DNA of 64,000 nucleotides, taken from Aquarana catesbeiana (lineage: Eukaryota > Chordata > Amphibia > Anura > Ranidae). Location of the stretch: NCBI RefSeq assembly GCF_042186555.1, contig NC_133327.1, forward strand, positions 101,577,853-101,641,852, given 5' to 3'. The notes beneath the pieces were generated by a model. The model was not told where the DNA came from, searched no databases, and saw nothing but the letters and a program-made list of their open reading frames with translations. This document shows, piece by piece, positions 53,701 to 63,727 of the stretch (position 1 is the stretch's first letter; each line of letters opens with the position of its first letter). The translations under genes were made by a program, and so were the position numbers.

Positions 53701-54225
53701 TTATTTTTTAATAAAGGCTTTTTCAAAAACTTGTCTCTTGTTTTTATTACTTTTTGTACAGCATGTACCTGATACTCATTCACACGGAGCAGAGCTCCCC
53801 ATGCCCCAAAGTGACCCCCCTTGTTGAGGGCACGTGGCCTGGTATGGTTCGGGGGGGACACTCATTCCCCCCCTTTTCCTGACCTGCCAGGCTGCATGCC
53901 TGGATAAGGGTCTGGTATGGATTCTTTTTCTACGCTTTTTTTTCTGTATTTTTCAACTAGTGCCTTTTTTTTCCTTATTCAGCTGTCAGCGGGAAATCCC
54001 ATTGACAGCTGATGACTCATCGGCTGTTAAGGACAGCGTGGCTGGCTTCTCAGCCCTGATGCTTAACAACCAGATTACACTGTGGCCTGAAGGGGCCAAG
54101 CTTTGCCCAATCAGGGCTCAGAATGCACTGTGAAGCGCTCAGGGGCTGAACACATGGCGAACACCCTACAAATTTGGTTGTTCGGGCCAAACTCATGCTC
54201 GGCCAAACCGTTCGCCCCTCCCCTA

Positions 54226-55009
54226 CTAGTGAAGGCAAACTACACTAAAAAGGCATGGGATGCTGGGCACTGCCATGGGGAACAATGCAATTTTTTTAAA
54301 TATCATACAGAGGGAGAAGGTCTTTTCATGTGGCTTCAATGGTAACAACGAAAACACACAAATCATTTAAATACATTTTTGGGGGACTGTGTTACAGAAA
54401 TGTGGTGTTACAGAAATGTACGATTTTCATGGACAGACTCGTGGACAGCATACACTGGCGACACATATTTGGCTGTGAAATTTACTTTTTTCTTTTACAT
54501 TTAGCTTAGCTAACACACAGCACAGCACTCCAATCTGATTCACTTCAGGTAGCTTTAGCAGCAGCACATGTTTTTTAATCAAACTGTAATAGGTTTACTT
54601 TGACTGGCAAATAGAAATTGGCCAGAAGATCATTGTGGCTGTCTTTGTTCTCACTGATGCAAAACTGTCTTGCTGCAGGCCAATTTCTATCATACACTCA
54701 TTATGAATTAAGAGACGAAGGATGATACAGCAGTGAAAAACTGGCCAGCAACAGAACATTTTTAATGGGGGAGATTTAGTTGAAATGTAGAGATAAAGTG
54801 AACAGGTAAATGTTTTACTGCAGGATTTGGGAGACCGCAGAAGACAGAACAATGTACAATTGGCCAGCATGAGAACAGCTTTTATGAGGAATAATCGGTC
54901 TAGCTGGTGTATGCCTAACTTTTATCTATGGGGGGGGTGCAGTGAATGTGAGTGAAATAATGTGAGGTGGTTTAAATGGACACTGCTCCTGCATGTAGGT
55001 TTTTCTTCT
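54226..55009. other. Non-coding stretch, no recognisable element
   Basis: Repeated AATTGGCCAG / CTGGCCAATTTC-like words (54615, 54680, 54740, 54855) suggest an old internally repetitive element. No gene supported. Confidence 0.3.
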
Positions 55010-55935
55010 CCTAATCTATATAGCGGAACCATCGCAGCACAGAAGAAAAAAGGTGGACATATTGATCATTGGCAAAAAGGTCCCGCTCCCACCCCCCAGG
55101 TACAGGTTTGCATATGATGGTGCACAGCATGTGCCCATAGCGACCCCCTGTAGCTGGAGGAAGTGGGATCCATCGAAAGAAAAAACATTTTTAGTAAGTA
55201 TATGCAATAAACATTGTATTACGAAGCCATTGAGACCTGCAAACGTAGGTCCTCTTTCATTCAGAAATCTAGTTAGTTTCCATAGTTTCCAATCCTAATT
55301 CATGTGGCATAGATGAATAGAGTGTTTCCACATAAATGGTCACCAGTGAGCAAGCTTGAGGGACAGTTAGCCCTTCCAAGTTTTTTAGGAGATCCGGGGT
55401 ATCTTTAACATAGGAGGGTAAGGTGATAACGTGGGGACATAAATACTCGTGTACGAATCTACTTGCTCTTTCAGTTTTAGAGCCTATGCTCGAGACTGGG
55501 CGCCCCGGTGGTTTTGTGAAATGCTTATGAATTTTAGGAAGAGAATAGAAAGTTGGTACTTTGGAGTAAGGAACCTGGATGCCTTTGAAGATTTCCTTTG
55601 TAATTAGGCCATTAGCCAGGGCAGATTGCAGTAAATCATTGTATTGTTGATTAAATCTGGTTATAACATTGACAGAGATTGGTTTGTACCAGAGCCTATT
55701 TTTTAGGATGTCCCAACACATATTCCTATATGAGAGTGCATCCATAAGTACTACATTGCCCCCCTTATCAGAAGGTTTAATTGCCAAACCAGGGTTGTTG
55801 CTTAATTTGTCTAGAGTCGTACGATGAGCCTCACTTAAATTGAAATTGGATATCTTACCTATTGACATAGATTCAATATCCTTAATAGTTTGGACTAAAA
55901 AAGTCCATACGTTAGAGTTGATGTGTAACAAAGGG
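55010..55935 (-). pseudogene. PLE-4, RT block (reverse strand), inverted relative to its endonuclease
   Basis: On the reverse strand from 55931: an N-terminal block with LDKLSNNPGLAIKPSDKGGN, VPTFYSLPKIHKHFTKPPGR (RT fingers), then LVTIYVETLYSSMPHELG, where the motif A aspartate (VTADVASLY in PLE-1) is replaced. After a frame break at about 55265 it continues with FDGSHFLQLQGVAMGTCCAP and SYANLYLGG, and fails just before the YIDD region, which is absent. The block ends at a junction near 55935-55945 where the plus-strand endonuclease block begins. Missing catalytic aspartates and frame breaks make it dead. Relationship to PLE-2 and PLE-3 is closer than to PLE-1, judged from the FDGSHFLQLQGVAMGT and NLYLG words. 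Confidence 0.85.
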
Positions 55936-55944
55936 GGTTATTTA

Positions 55945-56275
55945 TATTATTATATTATATTATACTCTGTCAGTGTGGAGCCTTCTATATTGGGAAAACT
56001 ATCAGGCCCTTTTGAAGAAGAATGAAGGATCATGTATATATTCTGCCACAAATGGCCTCTTAAACACCGCAATGGGCTACCACATAGCCTTCAAGCATAA
56101 ATATTATCCTATGGTATTCAAATTTGCTGCTCTTGATGTTGTTTATGCAGATCCTTGCGGTAGTGACTTTGATAAAAGGGTACTCCAGCGAGAAACTCAA
56201 TGGATACATAAATTACAGGCCACGGTCTGTCCAGGACTGAATGATATGATCAGCTTCAAACCCTTTCTCTGATAC
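55945..56275 (+). pseudogene. PLE-4, GIY-YIG endonuclease block (plus strand)
   Basis: The plus-strand translation begins CQCGAFYIGKTIRPF, the GIY-YIG catalytic Tyr/Gly region. It breaks by a stop at F*RR, continues RMKDH, shifts frame, and ends with RETQWIHKLQATVCPGLND and FKPFL then a stop at about 56272. The last part corresponds to QLEQRWIFRLKATQPPGLN...FRPFL of PLE-2. It lies head to head with the RT block. Confidence 0.85.
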
Positions 56276-57560
56276 GTATCTCTATCAATATATGTATATA
56301 TCCAATGCCTTATTTTTCTCCCAGTTTGTTTTCCTTTGCCTTGTCCTTTTTGTCCTTTTAATTTGTGTCAAGCACGCATTTGTGCGTCTATTCAGTTTTG
56401 TGCTTATGCACGTTAAAGGTAGTATATTATGTCCGTCACTCACGCTAGCTATTCAGCGGTTACCAATCATCGGGAGTCACATATAGTACTAACATGTAAT
56501 GAAGTAGGTTGCCTACATTGCCCAGAATGCATCTCTGATCCTCTGGCGCATGCGCGGCAGCGTTGGTCCCCGCACATTACGCCGATTGGATGTATGATTC
56601 CACTATTCCACTCGGTCTGTCCTCTTGGACAAACTGCGCAGGCGCATTGGACACTGCTGCTCTGATACTTCCTACACTACCCATAAGTCTTAGCACACAC
56701 AGCTGATTATCATTGCGTCATATGACATTTGCTTGTTATGGTCAGCTGTTACCAATCTGGTTTATAAATGGACACAATTTTGTGTGCAGTGGACGGCTGT
56801 CTCCCAGGGGCACGCTCTCTTTGTAAACCCCGGTTGTAAGTACATTGCTAACCTTTATGGATGTTTGCTTGCACTGACTTATGATTAAACATACTTTCAC
56901 TGATTGCAATCCTTTTATCTTTAGTATCAGCTATATGCTGCTGGGCTCTATATGGTCATCTGTATCGTTCAAGCCTCTTAGTGAGCTGTATACAGCAGAC
57001 TCCCTCCGACGTCCTCGACATCCCTTATACTAGGACTACTAAATGTCCATGTGCCCCTGCCTCTAGTTCCAGTTATCGTGGATTGAGTAAGTCCTTTGTT
57101 TGCGCTGCCCTCTTATTGATATATAATATCTTATTACTGATATTGGTTGTACATTGTTTTTTTCTTTTTTTCTTTTTTTAGTCTTCTAATCCTCAAACAT
57201 ATTGTTCATCCTACCATGGATATTATAATATATTCCAAACTAAGGTACCTATCTTATTGTCTTCCCTGATCTATGTGTCCACGGGTGTCTAGCACATGTC
57301 TCTATTTTTAAATTGTGTTTGCCTATGCACCAGCTGTTTTTTAATTCCTTTGTATCTCATTTGAGATAGAGAAGCATTTTTCTCTTATCTGTTGCGTCTT
57401 TGAACCTTGATCATGTCCTGAAGAAGCCTAACGGCGAAACGCGTAGATGCACAAGGGCTCACTGCACATAATTATACAGATGCACAGTATATGATGTTTT
57501 TATTCTTTTGTGATTATCCTATGTAAAATGTAATAAGATTTATTGTTTTCATTATATTTT
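56276..57560 (+). mobile_element. PLE-4, 3' flank and terminal-repeat sequence
   Basis: The region follows the endonuclease stop and contains a CpG-rich segment (56530-56660 with GGCGCATGCGCGGCAGCG), a stretch in the PLE terminal-repeat style and a hammerhead-like motif at 57412-57450. No coding content. The right end is not defined. Confidence 0.55.
57412..57450 (+). ncRNA. Hammerhead-ribozyme-like motif, PLE-4
   Basis: CATGTC (weak stem I), CTGAAGA (CTGANGA core), A, GCC-TAAC-GGC (stem II), GAA, ACGCGT (palindromic stem III), A, GATGC. The single extra base before stem II matches the PLE-1 version. About 1.15 kb after the ORF2 end. Confidence 0.6.
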
Positions 57561-57599
57561 CTCTGTATTGTTTCTTAGCCTAAAAAGTCCGCTATATTG

Positions 57600-57965
57600 G
57601 TAATACTTAGTACTACCGTAATTTTCTCTCTATTCATGGATGTGGCTTTTCAGTTGCACTATTTTTCTCTGTCTGTCTGCTGGTCATCTCTTTCCACAAC
57701 TTCCTGGATTTGTTGCAGCTTCCCCTCTGCTATTTACTTTCAATGTCTAAGGACTACATATCCCATGGTACCTTGCTGCCTGCAAGCAGTGATTCCTGTA
57801 CCGCCTCTTGAAACTCCTCCTCTCAGCACATATGTAGTTCAGAAGGCAGGCTCTGTGAAATGTGTGACACAGCAGCACCTCATCAGAGGGCATGGTGATT
57901 ATGGGACACAGAATTCACAGATTCAAGAAAGCAATTAGGTGGGGATTCAAGGTACGTTTACAAAC
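57600..57965 (+). repeat. Dispersed repeat shared with 32930-33370
   Basis: GCTGGTCATCTCTTTCCACAA, CTAAGGACTACATATCCCAT, GTAGTTCAGAAGGCAGGCTC and GGTACGTTTACAAA follow the same order as at 33067-33340. Non-coding; the shared part begins at about 57664. Confidence 0.7.
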
Positions 57966-58634
57966 GTCAAGATCACTTAAATTAATAAGAGTAGGCTAGA
58001 TATAATTGAAATTCAATGTGGAAATTATTACAGTGATTTCAAGTTTTAAATATAGATATCTATACTTTAACGCACCCCAAAAGCTCTATATATAAATAAT
58101 TAAATAAAAAAGTTTTGAAAACCCCAAAATACCACCTGTTAAACAAAAGCCCATTTTTTTTTAAGGAATGTCTTGCAGCAGAAAAAAAATTGCTCTGGAA
58201 GGGACTGCTGACCTCAAATCAACTACAAAATAAAATGAAAGCCCAAAAAGCCCCCAATAATTAGATAAAAAGAGAGAAAAGTGGTGTATTGTCCAAAGAG
58301 CTAGCATATAGAATTTAAGTACAGTTTCCTCACTGACCCTTACTTCTCTGCATGCAGTTTTCAGCTTTTCTTACAACAGCTTCCAATTCACTGACACTAT
58401 CGCTGCTGTGTTCCCCTCTTTTATATAGTGAGGGGGCTGGCTTATCCAAAGGCTCCCTTATTGTCCCTTCTAAGCCCGCCAGTCATAGTTTAAAGATCAT
58501 GCAGTACTTTATCGTGTAAGCAAAATTCTCCAGGGTGTAACCGTGCCAGTGGTGCCAGAGTGACTGAAGCCACATGGACTGTGTACTAATGAGACCACCA
58601 ACCATGCTGTCATCTGCTCAGTACACTTGGCCAC
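57966..58634. other. Non-coding stretch, no recognisable element
   Basis: AT-rich to 58260, then mixed. No supported gene or element. Confidence 0.3.
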
Positions 58635-59311
58635 TAGGGATGAGCCCGGTGTTCGAGTCGAACAGCGAACATTATGCGGTGTTCGCGGCAAATTCGAAAG
58701 CCGCGGAACACCGTTAAAGTCTATGGGACATTAACAAGAAAAACCAAAAGTGCTCATTCTAAAGGCTTATATGCAATTTATTGCCATAAAAAGTGTTTGG
58801 GGACCCAGGTCCTGCCCCAGGGGACATGTATCAATGCAAAAAAAAGTTTTAAAAACGTCCGTTTTTTGGAAACAGTGATTTTAATAATGCTTAAAGTGAA
58901 ACAATAAAAATGAAATATTCCTTTAAATATCAAGCCTGCAGTTTCCCCGTGTTTAGAACAAATGGCCATTTTTAAAACTTTTTTTTGCATTGATACATGT
59001 CCCCTGGGGCAGGACCCGGGTCCCCAAACACTTTTTATGACAATAACTTGCATATAAGCCTTTAAAATGAGCACTTTTGATTATTCATGTTCGTGTCCTA
59101 TAGACTTTAACCGTGTTTGTGTGTTCTGCCAAATTTTTTGCCTGTTCGGTATGTTCTGGTGCGAACCGAACCCTACTGACCACGTCCACCTTTGCTTGTG
59201 CTTTTTCATATTTGTGTCCCATAGACATTAACGGTGTTCGCGTGTTCGTCAGAATTTTTTGCCTGTTCGCATGTTCTGGTGCAAACCGGGGGGCTGTTCA
59301 GCTCATCCTTA
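58635..59311. mobile_element. hAT-like element, rearranged copy
   Basis: It begins TAGGGATGAGCCCGGTGTTC at 58635 and ends GCTCATCCTTA at 59311. The long arms are visible: GTCCTGCCCCAGGGGACATG (58810) is mirrored by CATGTCCCCTGGGGCAGGAC at 58997. 8-bp flanks TTGGCCAC and TTGCCATG agree only partly. An extra hAT-type end (GCGAACCGAACCCTA) lies inside at about 59163-59176 followed by GACCACGTCCACC, so this copy is composite. Confidence 0.6.
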
Positions 59312-59425
59312 TTGCCATGAGCCACGAGTGTACTGAGTAGCTGGGTTTGGTAGAGAATGCTATTGGAGGATTGTATTGGTAAGTTATAGCCACAGTATAC
59401 AGTATACAAAGTTTATCTAGCTATT

Positions 59426-59760
59426 AGTGTTGGGCGAATGGTTCAAACCAAGCAAAAGTTCGGTCCAAACATTGCCTATTTGCTCGTTTGGCGAACTGAA
59501 TTTGCAGGGCGCTCGGTGGGATGTTTGTCTGCCGAGCCCCCCAAAATGCACTGCACACTGCACAATGCATTTTAGGGCCCTATTTTGCCAGTTAGGGCAC
59601 AGAGCACTGTCAGAGCCCTGATTGGACAGAATGATGATGACTTTGTCCAATCATGGCTCAGTGCTCACAGTCCCACCCAACACTATAAAAGGTTCCTTCT
59701 CATAGCAAGCTTTTCCAGTGTGTTGTTGAAGGTAGATAGAGCAGGGCTCAGTTTGCTACT
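59426..59760. mobile_element. Fragment of another GTTCG-rich hAT-like repeat
   Basis: It starts TTAGTGTTGGGCGAATGGTT, then CAAAAGTTCGGTCCAAAC, and includes GCCCTGATTGGACAGAATG and a mirrored TTGTCCAATCATGGCTCAG. Related in vocabulary to the 54040-54225 end of the split hAT element (CAATCAGGGCTCAGAATGCACTG). The right end is unclear. Confidence 0.4.
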
Positions 59761-59779
59761 AGCAAGTTAGTGTGTAGTG

Positions 59780-60213
59780 TTATGCCCTGTACACGACGTC
59801 AGATTTTCTGATGGAAAAAGTGCGATCGGATTGTGTTGTCGGAAATTCCGATCGTGTGTGGGCAGTGGGCTCCATCAGACTTTTTCCATCGGAATTTCCG
59901 ACACACAAAGTTTGAGAGCAGGATATAAAATTTTCCGACAACAAATTCTGATCGTTTAAATTCCGATCGTGTGTACACAAATCCGACGCACAAAGTGCCA
60001 CGCATGCTGAGAATAAATTAAGAAACGAAAGCTATTGGCTACTAACCCATTTATAGTCCCGACGTACGTGTTTTACGTCACCGCGTTCAGAACGATCGGA
60101 TTTTCCAACAACTTTGTGCGGCCGTGTGTATGCAAGATAAGTTTGGCCCAAAATCCGATGGATTTTGTTGTCGGAATGTCCGATCAATGTCTGATCGTGT
60201 GTACAGGGCATTA
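59780..60213. mobile_element. PIF/Harbinger-like MITE, copy 2
   Basis: TTA-TGCCCTGTACACGACG on the left and TCGTGTGTACAGGGCA-TTA on the right, with inverted ends and TTA target on both sides. The interior is made of alternating TCCGATC/GATCGGA words, so much of it can fold back. Related to 38293-38741. Confidence 0.82.
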
Positions 60214-60320
60214 GTATAGTGTGTCAGCATAGTGTGTCAGTATAGTGTAGTGTGAATATAGTGTGTGAGTATAGTGTGTCAGTATAGTGTGGTGTGATGT
60301 GTTAGTGTAGTGCAGTGTTT
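60211..60320 (+). repeat. Short tandem repeat (TATAGTGTGTCAG-like, about 13 bp)
   Basis: Irregular copies of TATAGTGTGTCAG and TATAGTGTAGTGTG directly after the Harbinger-like MITE. The left flank of that MITE (TTAGTGTGTAGTG) is of the same composition, so the MITE inserted into this array. Confidence 0.7.
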
Positions 60321-60723
60321 AACACAGCTTTACATTTCATTTAGTGTTGTATACAGTGCTGTATACCCTTTTTTTTATTGTATGTGTGTGAGGTTTTTTT
60401 TTTTTGTTTTGTCTTTTTGTCCCCTGCCTGCCCTTTTTTAACTTGTCAGCCACAGTTTTTCTGACTGTGACACTGGTGTCCCCCCTTTATTTCTTTTATA
60501 GATTTTACATTTCTGTCAGCATCAGTCCTCAATTTAAAGTGCACCCCTTTTCATTCAATAAAGTGCATGGAATCACACATTTCCCAGTTTTTATGAAATT
60601 TGGGTGATATGCACCCCTTCCCCTTTAATGTCTGGGAGGCCAACAAGGAGAGGCAGATGTTCCCATCCCACTATTAGGGGGGCAGCAGCATCAGTGTCCA
60701 CAAGCAAAGGTGGATGTGGTCAG
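60321..60723. other. Non-coding stretch with T-rich and C-rich runs
   Basis: No supported gene. The last 35 bases before the hAT end (CACAAGCAAAGGTGGATGTG, 60697-60716) are the reverse complement, with one change, of 59176-59200. Confidence 0.4.
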
Positions 60724-61500
60724 TAGGGATGGGCCGAACACCCCCCGGTTCGGTTCGCACCAGAACATACCGAACAGGCAAAAAATTTGTCAGAACACAC
60801 GAACACTGTTAAAGTCTATAGGCACGAACATGAATAATCAAAAGTGCTAATTTTAAAGGCTTATATGCAAGTTATTGTCATAAAAAGTGTTTGGGGACCT
60901 GGGTCCTGCCCCAGGGGACATGTATCAATGCAAAAAAAGTTTTAAAAATGGCCGTTTTGGGAGCAGTGATTTTAATAATGCTTAAAGTGAAACAATAAAA
61001 ATGAAATATTCCTTTCTGGGGGGTGTCTATAGTATGCCTGTAAAGTGGCACATTTTTCCCATGTTTAGAACAGTCCCTTCACAAAATGACATTTCTAAAG
61101 GAAAAAAAGTAATTTAAAAGTACTCACGGCGATAATGAATTGTTGGCCCCGGCAATACAGATAAAAGTCATTGAAAAAAAATTGCATAGGATTCCCCCAG
61201 TCCATTACCAGGCCCTTTGGGTCTGGTATGAATATTAAGGGGAACCCCGAACCAAAATTTAAAAAAAAATTTTTGTGGGGGTCCCCCCAAATTTCATACC
61301 AGGTCCTTCTGGTCTGGTATGGATATTAGGGGAACCCTGTGCCAAAATTTCTTAAAAAAATGGGTGGGAGTCCCCCTCAAAATCCATACCAGGCCCTTCA
61401 GGTCTGGTATGGATTTTAAGGGGAACCTTGCGCCAAAATTTAAAAAAAATTAGGGGTCCCCCCAAAAATTCATACCAGACCCTTATCCCAGCACGCAACT
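60724..61500 (+). mobile_element. hAT-like element, left arm
   Basis: It begins TAGGGATGGGCCGAACACCC and carries the arm landmarks GGGTCCTGCCCCAGGGGACA, GTCTGGTATGGATATTA and CATACCAGACCCTTATCC in the same order as the left arm of 25968-28043. The right terminus is not seen before the next element starts, so it is truncated or continues at low similarity to about 61980. Confidence 0.65.
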
Positions 61501-61981
61501 TGACATGCCATATTGCCATATGTTGCATTGCACTCCCTGCTTTCCAAAGGGGCCTTGCTTTTTTTTAAAGCTTTTGTAGTGCTACCCCCAGAAGAACCGC
61601 TGGAATTTGCCCAGGTTCTTTTTCCCAGTAATTGCCCTGAAGCCAGGCACACAATCACAATCATTCTTTGGATCAATAACAAGTTCAGAGGTGTTCTTTT
61701 TGGTGTTTTATTTTTTGAAGGTAACTTGGATGGGGTTGGGGAACTTAGTGGGATACTCCAAAAAGAACTATGTACAAAACAAGGACAGAAAATGTCCTTC
61801 TGTGGAACTTAAACAAAAGACTTTGCAAAAGCAAACTGTGCACTTGGCTTTGTAATAGAAGCAGATAAAAGCACAAAAGCTTCTTTCTTTGAGCAATCAG
61901 AGCAGAGTCTCTTCACAAAGAATTAGATAGACTGAGCTCTTCAGGACACCAGCTGCTGTGCACTTTACCCAAACACACAGC
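61501..61981. other. Non-coding stretch between two hAT-like arms
   Basis: Possibly the interior of the element that starts at 60724. Open frames on both strands are mutual shadows without a domain. Confidence 0.3.
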
Positions 61982-62600
61982 TAGGGATGAGCCGAACACC
62001 CTCCCTTTCGGTTCGCACCAGAACCTGCGAACGGCCCGAAAGTTTGCGCGAACTTTAGAACCCCATTAAAGTCTATGGGACTTGAACGTTCGAAATCGAA
62101 AGTGCTCACTTTAAAGGCTAATATGCAAGTTATTGTCGTAAAAAGGGTTTAGGGACCCGGGTCCTGCCCCAGGGGACATTTATCAATGCAAAAAAAAAGT
62201 TTTAAAAACGGCCGTTTTTTCGGGAGCAGTGATTTTAATGATGCTTAAAGTGAAAAAAAAAAAACATGAAATATTCCTTTAAATATCGTACCTGGGGGGT
62301 GTCTATAGTATGCCTGTAAAGTGGCACGTGTTTCCAGTGCTTAAAACAGACCTTGCACAAAATGACATCTTAAAAGGAATAAAAGTAATTTAAACCTGCT
62401 TGTGGCTTTAATGTAATGTTGGGTCCCAGCAATATGGATTAAAATCAGTGAGACAAACGGCATGGGTACCCTCCACCCCCCAGTCCATTACCAGGCCCTT
62501 TGGGTCTTGTATGGATATTAAGGTGAACCCCGCACCCAAATTAAAAAAAGGAAAGGCGTGGGGCCCCCAGGCCCTATATACGCTGAACAGCAGTATACAG
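61982..62600 (+). mobile_element. hAT-like element, left arm, second copy
   Basis: It begins TAGGGATGAGCCGAACACCC and repeats the arm order: GGACCCGGGTCCTGCCCCAG, GTGTCTATAGTATGCCTGTA, then GGCCCTTTGGGTCTTGTATG. Truncated on the right, where a pogo/Tigger-like fragment and the CR1 remnant follow. Confidence 0.65.
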
Positions 62601-62604
62601 GCGG

Positions 62605-62652
62605 TGCAAACAAGACAGGGACTGTAGGTTTGTTGTTAAGTAGAATGTGTTT
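62605..62652. mobile_element. Pogo/Tigger-like MITE fragment
   Basis: GACAGGGACTGTAGGTTTGT and GTTAAGTAGAATGTGTTTGT match the inner left part of the MITE at 2275-2609. No termini. Confidence 0.5.
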
Positions 62653-63727
62653 GTAATTTCTGTCTTTGCAGATGACACCAAGCTATGCAGTGGAATAATG
62701 TACTTACAGGATGTCTCCAATTTACAAGCCGACCTCAATGCACTAATTGGGCGACTATGTGGCAGATGAGGTTTATTGTTGAGAAATGTAAAGTTATGCA
62801 CTTGGGGGCTAAGAATATGCATGCCTCATACATGCTAGGGGGAGTACAACTGGGGGAATCCATAGTGGAGAAGGATCTGGGGGTTTTGGTAGATCATAAG
62901 CTCAATAACAGCATGCAATGCCAAGCTGCGGTTTCCAAAGCAAGCAAAGTCCTTTCTTGTATTAAGAGAGGTATGGACTCTAGAGAGAGAGAGATATAAT
63001 CTTGCCCCTGTTCAAATCATTAGTAAGACCTCATCTGGAATATGCAGTTCAGTTTTGGGCACCAGTTCTCAAAAAGGATATCGGGGAACTGGAGAAAGTG
63101 CAGAGAAGGGCAACCAAACTGATAAGAGGCATGGAGGAGCTCAGCTATGAGGAAAGATTAGAGGAACTGAATTTATTCACTCTTGAGAAGAGGAGAATAA
63201 GGGGGAATATGATCAGCATGTTCAAATATATAAGGGGTCCATATAGTGAACTTGGTGTTGAGTTATTCTCTTTACGGTCAACCCAGAGGACACGGGGGCA
63301 CTCTTTATGTCTAGAGGAAAAGAGATTTCATATTCAAATACGCAAAGGTTTCTTCACAGTAAGAGCTGTGAAAATGTGGAATAGACTCCCGCCAGAGATG
63401 GTTCTGGCCAGCTCAGTAGATTGCTCTAAGAAAGGCCTGGATACTTTCCTAAATATACAGAATATAACTGGGTACTAACATTTATAGGTAAAGTTGATCC
63501 AGGGAAAATCTGATTGCCTCTTGGGGGATCCGAAAGGAATTTTTTCTCCTGCTGTAGCAAATTGGAGCATGCTCTGCTGTTTTTTTTTGCCTTCCTTTGG
63601 ATCAACTGAGGGTATAAAATTGGGTATATTGGATTGTACGATATTTTTTATTATGTTTATTTATTGTTTTTAAGGTTGAACTGGATGGACTTGTGTCTTT
63701 TTTTAACCTAACTATGTAACTATGTAA
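62653..63727 (+). pseudogene. CR1-like LINE 3' end, ORF2 C-terminus pseudogene
   Basis: The remnant opens in the RT palm with SVFADDTKLCSGIM (catalytic ADD at about 62671), a frame shift follows near 62700-62760, then IVEKCKVMHLGAKN, ESIVEKDLGVLVDHKLNNSM and CIKRGMDSRE. Another shift near 63000 leads to LFKSLVRPHLEYAVQFWAPV, VQRRATKLIRGM, LEKRRIRGNMISMFKYI, TRGHSLCLEEKRF and GFFTVRAVKMWNRLPP, and a stop at 63476. The 3' untranslated end runs to TTGAACTGGATGGACTTGTG and finishes in the short tandem tail ACTATGTAACTATGTAA (about 63710-63727), the terminal microsatellite expected for CR1. It is a typical 5'-truncated copy. It keeps the segment that is deleted in the copy at 334-1862 but lacks the fingers. 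Confidence 0.88.

Larger units (their letters stand above)
45686..54225. mobile_element. hAT-like non-autonomous element split by PLE-1
   Basis: The 8-bp direct repeat CTAGTGAA lies at 45678-45685 and 54226-54233. Between them are the hAT-like ends CAGACATGGGCCGAA on the left and, reverse-complemented, TAGGGGAGGGGCGAACG on the right. Without the PLE insertion (46319-53700) and one copy of its target duplication, the element would be about 1.1 kb. It shares GGGTCTGGTATGGAT and AATCCATACCAGACC blocks with the element at 25968-28043. Non-coding apart from the inserted PLE. Confidence 0.7.
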
